Origin: Desulfovibrio sp.
Lineage (GTDB): Bacteria > Desulfobacterota > Desulfovibrionia > Desulfovibrionales > Desulfovibrionaceae
DNA length: 57,061 bases
Direction of reading: 5' to 3'
NCBI GenBank assembly: GCA_024699605.1
Contig: JAILPJ010000066.1
Coordinates: forward strand, 1 to 57,061
Shown: piece after piece, positions 18,344 to 28,647 of the stretch
How positions within the stretch are numbered: the first letter of the stretch is position 1
Layout of the letters: each line of letters begins with the position of its first letter
Made by a program: the position numbers and the translations under genes
The notes under the pieces: generated by a model
Told to the model about the DNA's origin: nothing
The model's database searches: none
What the model saw: the letters and a program-made list of their open reading frames with translations, nothing else

Positions 18344-18403
18344 TCGTTGCGGCCCGGCAACCTACAATATTTCCAAAAGACACGTTCCATCAGCCGTCTG
18401 AAT

Positions 18404-19499
18404 ATTGAAGGACCCCTCTTACTGAAGGCAACACGTCCTTTGTCTAGTCCCCGTAAGGAGTATCTCAGCGAAGGCTGGACTGCAGCCAAGATGCCTCTCA
18501 AGCGCTCTCGAGATGGCAGGCTGTGAGCAAGGGCAAAATACCAAAAAATTCAGATGAGCTCAAGAAGCAGACGAAAAATGCTTCACCTGTAGAGGCATAT
18601 CATAATGAGACAAAGTAAACATTGATCAAAGTAAGAGACAGCTCTGGACGTCTTTCCTTCACCAACGGAACCCACATCACTGACAAAGAGACAACTGCTT
18701 TCTTACGGATTCTCTTTGTGAGTTTGTAGCCAATACAATGATCAGGGCGTACCTGCTTAGGCTTTCATCATAAATACCCAAGCAAGAAGCGCCAAACCAT
18801 GTCTGACAAGTATCACAACAATCTGTCAAGCCAATAGTCAACTCATACATTTAATAAAGCTATTCCCTTTTGGAAGAATAAATTTACATTTTTACAATCT
18901 TCAGTATGTACTTCACGCTTATTATGTGGCGGTTCCAAAAAAGACATACCACTAAGACGTGAGACCGCCATGCATTTGCTTCTTCCAGAGACAATCGTCT
19001 ATTACATTGTCATAGGGCAAGTTTTTTTCCTTTAGCAAGTGGATCTGGTTCCTGGTGGGGCGGCGGTAAATCCCAAGAAAAAACGAGCTGTCGACAACCG
19101 AATAGCCCAGAAAAAAAGCAAAGAAGCGAGGATACGATTTGGTTTTTTCTCGTAAGGTACATGCAGAAAAGAGAGGTTTTGCGGTCCTCGTAGCTGATAC
19201 GGCAAATCGCTTGCGCGAGAATCGCAAAGCCATACGGCAAAAAAAATGCCTGGAGACCTTCGAGCCGTCCCAAACATCACCGCAAAAACGATCAGGTCTC
19301 GGGATCCCTCTCCAGACATTTGCCAATAGTAAATTCGAGCAAAGGGGATCAAATCCACAGAGGCTCAACACGTATTCGCAAAACGCATGGAGTCAACGGA
19401 GACTGGCATCAGCGCCTTTGTTTCATTGAGAGGACACAAAGCGAACAGCCTGACCGTCAAGCCCCAGACAGGACCTTTCCCGAGCAAAGGGAATTTCTG
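18404..19499. other. Long gene-free stretch between cytochrome and lon-like gene
   Basis: About 1.1 kb in which I can support no gene. Several open frames (for example 18952-19371 leftward and 19139-19429 rightward) overlap each other, lack ribosome sites and resemble nothing I know. The part around 18540-18940 is AT-rich. It may be a decayed region. Confidence 0.5.
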
Positions 19500-21953
19500 C
19501 TATTTCTGTCGTGAACTGCTCCGTCTGAAGGCGTTTTGGGCATATTCCCCCAGACGCTGGAGGCGCTTGTCCACAAGATCGTAAAGACTGCCCTGTGTAT
19601 AGCCGCCATTCTTACGGGCATGACCGGAAGAGAGGCCGGTCAGCAAAAAGAGCGCCTGCTCAATAGTGCGCACAGGATAGATAAAGAACTGTTTACTGGC
19701 CACAGCTTCAAGCACATCCGGTGAAAGCATCAAGTGATCCACATTGTCACGGGGAATGATCACCCCCTGACTGCCAGAAAGCCCGCCGTGATGTGAGCAA
19801 ACTTTAAAAAAGCCCTCAATTTTCCGTGTAACCCCGCCCACGGGTAAAATCTCGCCCGTATGGCTGACGGCACCGGTAAAAGCCAGATCCAAACGGACGG
19901 GCACTTCCCCCAACGCCGAAAGCAGAGCCACAAGTTCGGCGCCAGAAGCCGAATCACCCTCAATACCGGCGTAACTCTGTTCAAAATAGAGTGAGCCTGA
20001 AAGCACCAAAGGCTTTTTGCGGGCAAAATGCTCAATCAAAAAGCTCTTCAAAATCATCATGGCCTTGGTGTGGATGGGCCCGCCAAGCTCGGCCTCACGC
20101 TCCAGGTCAATGATCCCCTCCTGGCCGACACCCACGGTGCAAGCTATCCTGTGGGGAAGACCAAATTCAAAATCGCCGTAGCTTGTCACGGAAAGTCCGT
20201 TGACCTGACCTACGGCCTGACCGCGGGTTGAGACCTTGATCAGCTCACGGTCGTACTCTTCCATGAAGACTTCTTCCACAAGATTAACGCGATAGGTGCG
20301 TGCGGCATAGGCGGCTTCAAGAATCTCGCTGTCCACGGCCGGTTTTTTTTCCGTATCGGCCATGGCGCAGGCCTCAATCATAATCTCACGCAAAAGCGGA
20401 AACTGCAAAGACAGCCTGCGCTGATCCTCACTCAGATGGCAGCCATGGTCCACAAGCCAGGCCAGGGCCGAGCGGTCAAAGGGGAGCAATCCGTCTTCAC
20501 GGATAATGGCCGCAATCTGAACCAGATAGCGCCGTATATTGTCTGCTGTACGCTCAACCTGCATGGCCATATGGGCCTTGATGCGAAAGAGCTTGGAAAA
20601 ACGCTCATCGTTGTCCAAAAGCGTCTGATAATAGTCTTCCGTGCCAATCAGAATAACTTTGAGATTCAGCGGCAGAGCCTCAGGCGTTATGCCCTTGGTA
20701 CGAATTGTGGAATCACTGACATCGTCCGTATCTTCAATGCTCAAGGCATTACTGCGCAGAGCGCGCAAAAGCCCTTCCCAGGCGTTGGGATATTGCAAAA
20801 GGTCCTCGACCCGCAGGATCAAATAGCCGCCATTGGCCTTATGGAGACTGCCGGCCCGAATCAGAGTGAAATTGGTGACCAACGCGCCCAGTTCTGCCTC
20901 ACGCTCCACACAGCCCAGAAGTCTCGCCGCCGTGGGATGCTCCTCGACAATGATCGGAGCTCCTTGACCGGCCTTGTTGTCCACAAAAAGATTAATTTCA
21001 TAATGGCTCAGAATGTCTTCCGACGGCTGAGACATGGTTCTGGGATCAAGCACCTGCTGCGCTTCGTGCGGAATGAAGGCCTCAAGATTCTTCAGCATAT
21101 CCTCACGCATGGCCGCAAAATAGTCCGTCAAGACCGATTTTTGCTCAGCATGGCAGAGCTTCACAATTTTCTTGACCACAGGCGAGAGGCAGCCATCGAG
21201 CACTTCTGAAAGCGTCAGCCGATCAAGGTCTTTTTCATCAGCATGAAAAGACTCTTCAGCGCGAGCCAGTTCACGCATCATACCCGCCATGGAGTGCACG
21301 AGACTGTCACCCTTGCGTTTCAAATCCCGGCGCATGGCACTGTCCAGCTTTTCGAACTCATCGTCGCTCAAACGCTTGCCATCGGCCATAGGGGAAAGCG
21401 TAAGCCCGCCATTGTCATCCATTTCCAGATGAAAGCCCTTATTTTCGGCCAAATCGTTCATCTTGTGCAGAAGACCGACTTTGTCCTTCTGAAAACGGTT
21501 GAGCAATGAGGCGTGCTTCTTCATGTAGCGCGAGTCATCAAAGCGATCGGACAATTTCTTGGTAATCTGGGCCATAGCCTCCTTAAACAGCGCCTTGACC
21601 TTACTGCCGGAACCCGGAGGCAGGGAAAAGAGACTGGGAGAATCGGGATTGGCGAAATTGTAGACGTAGATAATGTCGTCTGGAGTCTTGGCCTTTTTGG
21701 CCAAGGGGGCAAGATAGGAGAGCACGGTATGGGTGCGGCCAAGACCAGCATCGCCTGAGACATAGACATTGTAGCCTGTGCTCTTGATCTTCAGAGCAAG
21801 ATCAAGGGCCTGCATAGCCCGCGGTTGAAAACTGAGCTGCCGGCCAATCTGGCCTTTGGAAAAAGAAATCTGGCTGCTGTCTTCCCAGGGAATACGCGCC
21901 GGATCGCACTTTGCGTGCAAACGTGAGGTGGCCAGAGCTTCTATTTTTGCCAT
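19500..21953 (-). CDS. ATP-dependent Lon-family protease (AAA_32/LonB-like, AsrA type)
   Basis: An 817-residue protein with an AAA module followed by a C-terminal Lon (S16) protease domain. The P-loop is GDAGLGRTHT (67-76), with Arg in place of the usual Lys, as is common in this subfamily. The catalytic dyad is Ser670 in EGDSASGAE and Lys711 in VTRKIEG. A long helical insertion (about 130-300) replaces the substrate-binding N domain of classic Lon. A cytoplasmic quality-control role is likely. Starts 6 bases after the hemC stop, so probably cotranscribed with it. Confidence 0.9.
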   Translation of the reverse strand: MAKIEALATSRLHAKCDPARIPWEDSSQISFSKGQIGRQLSFQPRAMQALDLALKIKSTGYNVYVSGDAGLGRTHTVLSYLAPLAKKAKTPDDIIYVYNFANPDSPSLFSLPPGSGSKVKALFKEAMAQITKKLSDRFDDSRYMKKHASLLNRFQKDKVGLLHKMNDLAENKGFHLEMDDNGGLTLSPMADGKRLSDDEFEKLDSAMRRDLKRKGDSLVHSMAGMMRELARAEESFHADEKDLDRLTLSEVLDGCLSPVVKKIVKLCHAEQKSVLTDYFAAMREDMLKNLEAFIPHEAQQVLDPRTMSQPSEDILSHYEINLFVDNKAGQGAPIIVEEHPTAARLLGCVEREAELGALVTNFTLIRAGSLHKANGGYLILRVEDLLQYPNAWEGLLRALRSNALSIEDTDDVSDSTIRTKGITPEALPLNLKVILIGTEDYYQTLLDNDERFSKLFRIKAHMAMQVERTADNIRRYLVQIAAIIREDGLLPFDRSALAWLVDHGCHLSEDQRRLSLQFPLLREIMIEACAMADTEKKPAVDSEILEAAYAARTYRVNLVEEVFMEEYDRELIKVSTRGQAVGQVNGLSVTSYGDFEFGLPHRIACTVGVGQEGIIDLEREAELGGPIHTKAMMILKSFLIEHFARKKPLVLSGSLYFEQSYAGIEGDSASGAELVALLSALGEVPVRLDLAFTGAVSHTGEILPVGGVTRKIEGFFKVCSHHGGLSGSQGVIIPRDNVDHLMLSPDVLEAVASKQFFIYPVRTIEQALFLLTGLSSGHARKNGGYTQGSLYDLVDKRLQRLGEYAQNAFRRSSSRQK

Positions 21954-21959
21954 ATGCGC

Positions 21960-22898
21960 TTACTTATCTGCTGTTTGATAAAGTTTTGCCAAAATTGAGC
22001 GTGCTCCGCGATCGAGCAGCTCACGCGCCAAAGCCCTGCCCAGCGCTTCTGGGTCACTGGACTCTCCCTGTCTGACAGCCTTCAAAAGACAGCTGCCGTC
22101 CACTTCACCGACAAGACCATGCACTTCAAGCTTTTCACCCTCTAGAAGGCGAGCATGACCGGCAATGGGCACCTGACAGCCGCCGTCCAGTTCCGCCAAA
22201 AAACCACGCTCAGCTTCCACGCAGACTCTGGTTGGCCCATCTTCCAGTTCCGCCAAAAGACAGAGCACATCGTAGTCGTCTTCACGGCATTCAATGCCCA
22301 ACGCCCCCTGTCCCACGGCAGGCAGAAAAACACCAGCATCCAGATCCTGACGCTTGGGTGCCTCAAGGCCAAGACGCGTAATCCCTGCGCAAGCTAAGAG
22401 AATGGCGTCATAGGCCCCTTCCCGCAGTTTACGCAAACGCGTATCCACATTGCCACGCAGACTTGTGACCTGAAGATCCGGCCTAAGACTCAACAATTGT
22501 GCCTGCCTGCGCAAACTGCTTGTGCCGACGTGTGCGCCCTTGGGAAGCGCCTCAAGCCCCTCATACTGCATGGAAAGCAACGTATCCCTGGGATCTTCAC
22601 GCTTGGGCACACAACCTAACAGCAGGCCTTCAGGCAAAAACATGGGCACATCTTTGATACTGTGCACCGCAAGATCAGCCTGCCCGCAAAGCAAGGCATC
22701 CTCAATCTCCTTGACAAAGAGCCCCTTGCCCCCGACCTTAGCCAGCGGCACATCCAAAATGATGTCACCGCGCGTTTTGATCACGGAAAGCTCAATGGTC
22801 AGTTCAGGATGCAAACGACACAAGGCCTCTCTGACAAATTTGGCCTGCCAGAGAGCCAATTGACTGCCGCGGGTAGCGATAACGAGATGTTTGCGCAC
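21960..22898 (-). CDS. hemC: Hydroxymethylbilane synthase (porphobilinogen deaminase)
   Basis: Tetrapyrrole synthesis: joins four porphobilinogens on a dipyrromethane cofactor. Motifs: IATRGSQLALWQ at the N terminus, a cofactor-binding Cys in the ELDGGCQVP loop, and KTRGDIILD. A GTG start at 22898 gives 312 residues, the family length; the open frame extends upstream but only through the preceding zinc-ribbon gene, and no ATG lies near the conserved N terminus. The GTG follows that gene's TAG by 2 bases, so translation is probably coupled. Supplies haem for the cytochromes and corrinoid for MetH. Confidence 0.93.
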   Translation of the reverse strand: MRKHLVIATRGSQLALWQAKFVREALCRLHPELTIELSVIKTRGDIILDVPLAKVGGKGLFVKEIEDALLCGQADLAVHSIKDVPMFLPEGLLLGCVPKREDPRDTLLSMQYEGLEALPKGAHVGTSSLRRQAQLLSLRPDLQVTSLRGNVDTRLRKLREGAYDAILLACAGITRLGLEAPKRQDLDAGVFLPAVGQGALGIECREDDYDVLCLLAELEDGPTRVCVEAERGFLAELDGGCQVPIAGHARLLEGEKLEVHGLVGEVDGSCLLKAVRQGESSDPEALGRALARELLDRGARSILAKLYQTADK

Positions 22899-22900
22899 GA

Positions 22901-23137
22901 CTAATGCCCGCAGCTTGCACAATGGCCGCCGGAACAACCGGCGCAGCCGCCACCGCCGCCTGAACTTTCCGCTCCATAGCTTGAGCAGCCGCAACCGCCA
23001 CCGGTATGGCAACACTTGCTCATCAGTTTTTCCACATCGTCTGAACCGCAATCCGGGCATTTCGGTGTCGCATCAGAAAAAACCAGTTCTTCAAATTCAT
23101 GACCGCATTTGCGGCAGCCATATTCATAAATGGGCAT
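22901..23137 (-). CDS. FmdB-family zinc-ribbon protein
   Basis: A 78-residue protein starting MPIYEYGCRKCGHEFEEL with CxxC pairs at CRKC and CPDC, forming the FmdB/CxxC_CXXC_SSSS zinc ribbon. The tail is Gly/Cys rich (GGGGCAGCSGGHC), a likely extra metal site. AAGGAG lies 7 bases before the ATG at 23137, which fixes the start. Proposed as a regulator in some annotations, but the function is unproven. Immediately precedes hemC. Confidence 0.85.
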   Translation of the reverse strand: MPIYEYGCRKCGHEFEELVFSDATPKCPDCGSDDVEKLMSKCCHTGGGCGCSSYGAESSGGGGGCAGCSGGHCASCGH

Positions 23138-23269
23138 GCACATTCTCCTTGCAAAAGAAGCAAAAGCCCCTGGCAATGCTCCTGACTTCCACGCAGAGAT
23201 GCGTGAAACAATACGCCAGAAACGCCTGGGCAAAATTCGGATTCCTCAGCCGCTTAAGCCCCAAAAAAA

Positions 23270-23872
23270 CTAAGAGCTCAAAGCTGTCACATTGTCAAAA
23301 AGATAATAATCCACGAGCTCACAATAGAGATGCTCACAGGCTAAATGCACTTCCTGAATGAGTGGAGTCTTGCGCGAGGGCACAGCCAAAAGAATATCGG
23401 AAAAAGCAGCGGCTCTTCCCCCGCCTTCCCCAGTTAACGAGATGGTCAATAGCCCTTTTTTCCTGGCTTCAGCCAATGCCTCAAGAATATTTTCGCTCTT
23501 GCCTGAAGTGGAAATAGCGAAGAGCACATCGCCTGGCTGGCCTAAGGCCTCCACCTGCCGTGAAAAAACCTGCGCAAAGGCGGAATCATTGGCAATGGCC
23601 GTAAGCACAGAGCTGTCTGTGGTCAGGGCAATGGCAGGCAGAGCCCCGCGCTCGACAAGAAAGCGATTCACAAATTCGCCGGCAATATGCTGGGCATCAG
23701 CAGCACTGCCGCCATTGCCGCACAAAAGGATCTTGCCGCCGGCCACCAAGCTTTTGGCACTGGCAAAAGCGGCCTTAACCAAGAGCGGAGCGGCCTCGGC
23801 AAAAAAAAGCCTACGCAGTTCAGCGCCCTCATCGGCATGCTGAGTGATACGTGCTAATGCTTTGGCATCCAT
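23270..23872 (-). CDS. gmhA: Phosphoheptose isomerase (SIS domain)
   Basis: Converts sedoheptulose 7-phosphate to D-glycero-heptose 7-phosphate, the first step to lipopolysaccharide heptose. Signatures: LLCGNGGSAADAQHIAGEF (48-66), SVLTAIANDS, AISTSGKSENIL. The 200-residue length is usual. The ATG at 23872 has GAGG 9 bases before it; a TTG two codons upstream is the alternative. DiaA-type SIS proteins are similar, but the NGGSAADAQH and C-terminal EHLYCELV match GmhA well. Confidence 0.88.
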   Translation of the reverse strand: MDAKALARITQHADEGAELRRLFFAEAAPLLVKAAFASAKSLVAGGKILLCGNGGSAADAQHIAGEFVNRFLVERGALPAIALTTDSSVLTAIANDSAFAQVFSRQVEALGQPGDVLFAISTSGKSENILEALAEARKKGLLTISLTGEGGGRAAAFSDILLAVPSRKTPLIQEVHLACEHLYCELVDYYLFDNVTALSS

Positions 23873-23993
23873 TGGCAATTTTCCTCAAGACTGGCATCCG
23901 GAGTTTGAACCAAGACACCGTTCTCAGGTGTTCTGAAGACTTGATCGAAAGGCAAAAACCGAAAAACGGAGAGTCTGCGGCCGGAAAGAGACA

Positions 23994-24160
23994 GGATTGA
24001 CAGTACATGACTTGCGAGACGGACCGAATCTTTCCATACGCCAGAGCCTATGTTCCGGATACGTACCGGATTGACAGTACATGACTTGCAAGAAGGACCG
24101 AATCTTTCCAATACGCCAGAGCCTATGTTCCGAATACGTACATGACTTGCGAGACGGACT
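23994..24160. repeat. Direct tandem repeat, about 74-75 bp, 2.3 copies
   Basis: Copy 1 starts with GGATTGACAGTACATGAC at 23994, copy 2 with the same string at 24068 (a few changes and one extra base), and a partial third copy starts at GTACATGAC (24138) and ends near GAGACGGAC (24159). It fills the space between gmhA and nadK, divergently arranged genes. Each full unit contains TTGACA, so the array could duplicate a -35 element or an operator. Confidence 0.85.
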
Positions 24161-24183
24161 AATATACCGTAAAAGTCTTTCGT

Positions 24184-25059
24184 ATGCAAAACGTCCCCTA
24201 CAAACACATTCTATTGATTTCCAAAACCGGCCACGCACCGGCGCATTCCTTCGCGCGCAACATTCAGCAGTGGCTGACCAAACATGGCCTGAGTAGTCGG
24301 CTCTGCGCAGCCAATGAACTCAGTCAGGACGTTTTTGCCCCCAAACCTGACCTGGCTATTGTCCTTGGCGGCGACGGCACCATGCTCAGCGTAGGCCGCA
24401 GGCTCTGCAATCATCAGCTTCCCATTCTCGGCATCAAATTCGGACGAGTGGGTTTTCTGACCTTGGCCTCGCCTGAAGACTGGGAAGAAAAGCTTTGTGC
24501 CTGCCTTGAAGGACGCATTCCCCTGCAGAAACGCCTGGCGATCACCTGGTCGCTCAAGCGCCATGACCAAATCGTAGGCTGCGGCTGCGCTATTAACGAT
24601 GTGGTCATCAGCCACGGAGCTCTCGCCAGACTGGTCTGTGTGGACATCACGATCAATGCCGAAGCTATGGGGCTTTTACGCTGTGACGGCATCATCTTCG
24701 CTTCACCCATGGGCAGCAGCGGCTATACGGCTTCAGCTGGCGGCCCCATTCTCTTTTCCTCAACGGAAGCCTATGTCTTCACCCCCATCTGTCCCTTCCT
24801 GCGTTCGGTCTCGCCGATGGTTCTGCCGCCCACATCCTGTTTCCATGTGCGTATTGAAAAAGGCTCAACCGAGGCCTTTTTAACGGTCGATGGCCAAGAA
24901 GGAAGAGGACTGCTCCCCGGAGATCTGATCACCATCACAGCCAACCCCAAGGCTCTAGTGCTCTTCGGCAATGAAGAAGTCTTCTTCGAACGCTTGCGAA
25001 CCCGCGGGCTTGTGCTTGAACGCACCTATGTTCAACAAGGACAACTTCTTGAACCATAA
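24184..25059 (+). CDS. nadK: NAD kinase
   Basis: Phosphorylates NAD to NADP. Motifs: GGDGTML (62-68), GIKFGRVGFLT, CAINDVVI and the nucleotide-binding GSSGYTASAGGP. 291 residues, normal length. The family's usual GSTAY is GSSGY here. The start at 24184 lies directly after the tandem repeat; the ribosome site is weak, so the exact start is less sure than the identity. Confidence 0.93.
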   Translation: MQNVPYKHILLISKTGHAPAHSFARNIQQWLTKHGLSSRLCAANELSQDVFAPKPDLAIVLGGDGTMLSVGRRLCNHQLPILGIKFGRVGFLTLASPEDWEEKLCACLEGRIPLQKRLAITWSLKRHDQIVGCGCAINDVVISHGALARLVCVDITINAEAMGLLRCDGIIFASPMGSSGYTASAGGPILFSSTEAYVFTPICPFLRSVSPMVLPPTSCFHVRIEKGSTEAFLTVDGQEGRGLLPGDLITITANPKALVLFGNEEVFFERLRTRGLVLERTYVQQGQLLEP

Positions 25060-25192
25060 TCGCCAAATTTTCACGCTGTCAGTTGTCCGTTAGAGACGTA
25101 AGACGTTGAGACATCTCCGTATATGAGGCTTACGGCCCAAGCCTCTGCCTGCTCAAAAGCGGCCTTCAACACAGTAAACAAGGTCTGATCCA

Positions 25193-26926
25193 ATGAAACC
25201 TCTGCGAGCCCGAGATATTGTCCTGGGATCTGACACGCTCTTCGATGCCTGGCTCTATAGCATGCTCATGGACAATAATCTGGCCTATTCCCTCAATCCT
25301 CATCTCATTGCCAGTCAGGAACAGCTCGGTTTCATGGTGCAACGTGAAAATCAGGGGCTCTATCTGCCCTGTTCAGACGCAACCTTTGCCCTGCTTGGAG
25401 AAAAGGACCGTAACGGCCAACTGCAAAAGCAATATAATCGCGCCTGGCGCATTATCTGCCGGCTGATCCGTCAGTCCATCCCTGACCGGCCCACACGCAG
25501 CCGCATTTTTCAATTCTGCCGTCTGCGCTTCAATCAGTATACGGCGCAAAGGACGCTTTTGCCCTCGCGCCTGGTCAAACGCATGACCGATCTTGTGCTC
25601 AAGCAGAGTTTCAGCCCCCTGGAAGATCCCTGGAAGGAACGGCGAAAAAATGCTGTGCGCAAGCATCAGGAACTGATGCAAAGTGAAGCCTTTCAAAAGA
25701 CATTGGACACCGTAAGCTGCGATTTACAAAGCCGGAGCATCACCTGCATCCGTCAGCGTTTAAACAGCCTGGAAATTATCCGCCTTTTCTGTTTAACCGT
25801 CATGGCCCGCGATTGGGAAAACCATCCGCCAAACCAGGCGCAGCTCCAGGAGACCTTGCGCAAAGCCGAAGACGCTGCCCGCGACTTTTTGCCCCTGCTT
25901 TCGGCAAGTTCCAAACGCCAGTGCACCATCCTCTATCTTGCCGACGGCGATGGCAGCGTCTTCTTTGACTTGATGAGTATTCAGGCGCTGATCCACATGG
26001 GCCACAGGGTGGTCTACGCGGTCAAAGACGAGTTTTTTTTCTACGCTCCAACCCTCGACGACCTCAGTGAGGATCCGGTACTGGAAAAATACCTCGGCAA
26101 TGCCAAAATCCTGCGCGAGTCCAATATCAGCAAAAATGCGCTGCTCAAAGAACTCAAAGCCAATGATCTGCTGATCATCAGCGATGGCACGCGCGAACGC
26201 CTCAACCTCTACCGGGTGAGCGTAACCTTTGCCCGTGCCTGGAAAGAATCAGACGTGATTGTTTGCCACGGCTGGCGGGCGCGTGACATTTTCCTGAATA
26301 CCAGCAGCGAATTCACACGCGACATTGTCTGTTTCTGGAAGAATGAAGACGCCTTCCAGATAGCCCTGCGCAAACACGCCGCCAATTCCCACAAGTTCAG
26401 TGAACGCGACATCAAGGAACAGGCAGGTCTCATTATTCAAAGCATGCGCAATGCCCACAAGGCCAAACGCGCGGTGATCTTCTACAGCTGCATCATCGGA
26501 AGTCTCCCGGGTCAGACCTCCCAGGCCATTGAGCTGGCCAAAACCTTTGTGGAGCATTTGCGCAAAAAGCTCGACAATGTGCTGATCATTAATCCCGCTG
26601 AACATTTTATTGATGGCATGGACGGAGACGACCTGATGTATATGTGGGAAATCGTTCAGCGCAGCGGGGAAATTGATGTCTGGCGCTTTCAGAGTTCTGC
26701 AGACATCGAACAAAGCTTTGCCCTGCTTGGTCGCAAAGTGCCGCAGGCCTGGTCGGGCAAGGACGCGACCTTCTCCACTGGCTGCACCAAGGAAATGCAT
26801 ATTGCTCTGGATGTGCAAAAAGCCAATCCTGAAATGCAGATCATCGGCCCTGATCCCAAGCTTTTCTTCCGCCGCGGCGAGTACGGTGTGGGAAAATATT
26901 TTGACGCCAGCATCAAGAAGCACTGA
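25193..26926 (+). CDS. Uncharacterised protein with a DUF89/ARMT1-like C-terminal domain
   Basis: 577 residues, not firmly recognised. From about 245 the pattern [30 protein letters not shown] resembles the metal-binding Asp motif of DUF89/ARMT1 proteins (DNAGE-type, followed by ExLxxxGHxVxxxVK), a group of metal-dependent phosphatases acting on damaged metabolites. [14 protein letters not shown] and the final [22 protein letters not shown] are also conserved-looking. The N-terminal 240 residues are helical and unknown. It lies between nadK and gatB on the same strand; no signal peptide or membrane span. Confidence 0.5.
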   Translation: MKPLRARDIVLGSDTLFDAWLYSMLMDNNLAYSLNPHLIASQEQLGFMVQRENQGLYLPCSDATFALLGEKDRNGQLQKQYNRAWRIICRLIRQSIPDRPTRSRIFQFCRLRFNQYTAQRTLLPSRLVKRMTDLVLKQSFSPLEDPWKERRKNAVRKHQELMQSEAFQKTLDTVSCDLQSRSITCIRQRLNSLEIIRLFCLTVMARDWENHPPNQAQLQETLRKAEDAARDFLPLLSASSKRQCTILYLADGDGSVFFDLMSIQALIHMGHRVVYAVKDEFFFYAPTLDDLSEDPVLEKYLGNAKILRESNISKNALLKELKANDLLIISDGTRERLNLYRVSVTFARAWKESDVIVCHGWRARDIFLNTSSEFTRDIVCFWKNEDAFQIALRKHAANSHKFSERDIKEQAGLIIQSMRNAHKAKRAVIFYSCIIGSLPGQTSQAIELAKTFVEHLRKKLDNVLIINPAEHFIDGMDGDDLMYMWEIVQRSGEIDVWRFQSSADIEQSFALLGRKVPQAWSGKDATFSTGCTKEMHIALDVQKANPEMQIIGPDPKLFFRRGEYGVGKYFDASIKKH

Positions 26927-26967
26927 GCGCAAGCGTAGTGCCCCAACCTCATTTCGGGAGCATCATT

Positions 26968-28407
26968 ATGTCCGCCTATGAAGCCGTCATCGGCCTCGAA
27001 GTTCATGTTCAGTTAAAAACCGCTTCCAAACTCTTCTGTTCCTGCCCCAATCAATTCGGTGCACTCCCCAATACGCATGTCTGCGAAGTCTGCACAGGGC
27101 TTCCAGGCGCCTTGCCTGTACCCAATCATCAGGCCATCCATTATGCCGTGCTGGTGGGGCTGGCCACCAATTGCCAGATCAATCAGCGCTCAGTCTTTGC
27201 GCGCAAAAACTATTTTTATCCTGATCTCCCCAGTGGCTATCAGATTTCCCAATTTGATCTGCCACTCTGTGAACACGGTCACATCACCATTGACGTGGAC
27301 GGCAAGGAAAAAAAGATCGGCATCACGCGCATCCACATGGAAAACGATGCTGGCAAAAACATCCATAGCAGCAGCGAAAACGCAAGCTTTGTCGATCTCA
27401 ACCGTGCCGGAACCCCTTTGGTTGAAATCGTCTCCGAACCGGATATGCGTTCTGCTGAAGAAGCCGTAAGCTACTTAAAGACGCTCTACGGCATTGTCAC
27501 CTATCTCGGTGTCTGCGACGGCAATATGGAAGAAGGCAGTTTTCGCTGTGACGCCAATGTCTCCATAAGGCCAATGGGCTCAACCACTCTCGGCACGCGT
27601 ACGGAACTGAAAAACGTCAATTCCTTCCGCAATGTGCAGCGCGCCATTGAAGTGGAAATTGCCAGACAGCAGGATCTTTTGGAAGACGGAGACTGCGTTG
27701 TGCAGGAAACCCGCCTCTACGATGCTGACCGCAATATCACAGCGGCCATGCGCAGCAAGGAAGAGGCTCATGACTACCGCTATTTCCCGGATCCTGATCT
27801 TTTGCCCGTAGCCATCAGCGACAGCGAAATGCAGGCCTGGCGAGAGGAAATTCCAGAACTGCCCAAGGCGCGTATGCGCCGTTTTGTAGAACTCACAGGT
27901 CTGCCTGAACCGGAAACGGAAATCCTCGTCCAGAACAAAGATCTGGCGGATTTTTTTGAAAAAGCCGCGAAACTCGCCAATGCCCGCAAGGTGGCCAATT
28001 TCATTATCGGCCCCATGAGCCGGGAAGCCAATGCCCAGGGCATGCCCCTGACACCAAGCCAGTGGTCCATGAGCCCGGAGCATTTGGCGGAATTGGTCAA
28101 TGTGGTGGATCAGGGTACCATCAGCAATAAAATCGCCAATGACATCTTTCCCGAGCTTTTGCGCACAGGTGAGTCGCCATCAAGCTATATTGAAAAGCAT
28201 AAGCTTGCCCAGATTTCCGATTCTTCGGAACTGGAAGGTTTGGTCGACTCCATCATCAAGGCCAATCCCAAGGAAGCCGAAGCGCTTTCCGGCGGTAAAA
28301 CCAAGCTTGTGGGCTTCTTTGTCGGCCAAGTCATGCGCGCTTCCAAAGGCAAAGCCAATCCCGCCCTGGTCAACGATTTGCTCAAGCAAAAACTGCATTT
28401 TTCCTGA
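26968..28407 (+). CDS. gatB: Asp-tRNA(Asn)/Glu-tRNA(Gln) amidotransferase subunit B
   Basis: Subunit B of GatCAB, which amidates misacylated tRNA. The N terminus [23 protein letters not shown] is diagnostic, with zinc cysteines CSC and CEVC; the helical and YqeY tail domain ends the protein ([18 protein letters not shown]). 479 residues, normal. The ATG at 26968 matches the family start and has GGGAG upstream. gatA and gatC are not adjacent, which is common. It implies that the tRNA-Gln in this window is charged through Glu-tRNA(Gln). Confidence 0.96.
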   Translation: MSAYEAVIGLEVHVQLKTASKLFCSCPNQFGALPNTHVCEVCTGLPGALPVPNHQAIHYAVLVGLATNCQINQRSVFARKNYFYPDLPSGYQISQFDLPLCEHGHITIDVDGKEKKIGITRIHMENDAGKNIHSSSENASFVDLNRAGTPLVEIVSEPDMRSAEEAVSYLKTLYGIVTYLGVCDGNMEEGSFRCDANVSIRPMGSTTLGTRTELKNVNSFRNVQRAIEVEIARQQDLLEDGDCVVQETRLYDADRNITAAMRSKEEAHDYRYFPDPDLLPVAISDSEMQAWREEIPELPKARMRRFVELTGLPEPETEILVQNKDLADFFEKAAKLANARKVANFIIGPMSREANAQGMPLTPSQWSMSPEHLAELVNVVDQGTISNKIANDIFPELLRTGESPSSYIEKHKLAQISDSSELEGLVDSIIKANPKEAEALSGGKTKLVGFFVGQVMRASKGKANPALVNDLLKQKLHFS

Positions 28408-28595
28408 TCGTGCAAGGATTCCTCCACCAAGATCTTGCTTACTGCAGCTCTGTGCGTAAAGACGGTATCAGGGGGGCAGAGAAGCCTAAAGTCAGGTACC
28501 GTAGTGTTTTGACTGCAAAGCAAAACGCGCAGCCTATGAGCACATCCTCTTGGAACCCTTAGCGTCTAGCACGGAAGCCAATTGCGCCATGCAAC

Positions 28596-28628
28596 AAAAA
28601 ACCTCCCGCCAAAGCGGGAGGTTTTTTT
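28596..28628. terminator. Bidirectional terminator between gatB and the zinc-ribbon gene
   Basis: CCTCCCGC (28602-28609) pairs with GCGGGAGG (28614-28621), flanked by six A on the left and seven T on the right. It serves convergent genes on both strands. Confidence 0.92.
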
Positions 28629-28647
28629 GAAAAAACACGATGAAGAC

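Noticed and set aside
18952..19371. Leftward 139-codon open frame
   Set aside because: No ribosome site, Cys/Phe-rich low-quality composition, overlapped by open frames on the other strand; nothing recognisable.
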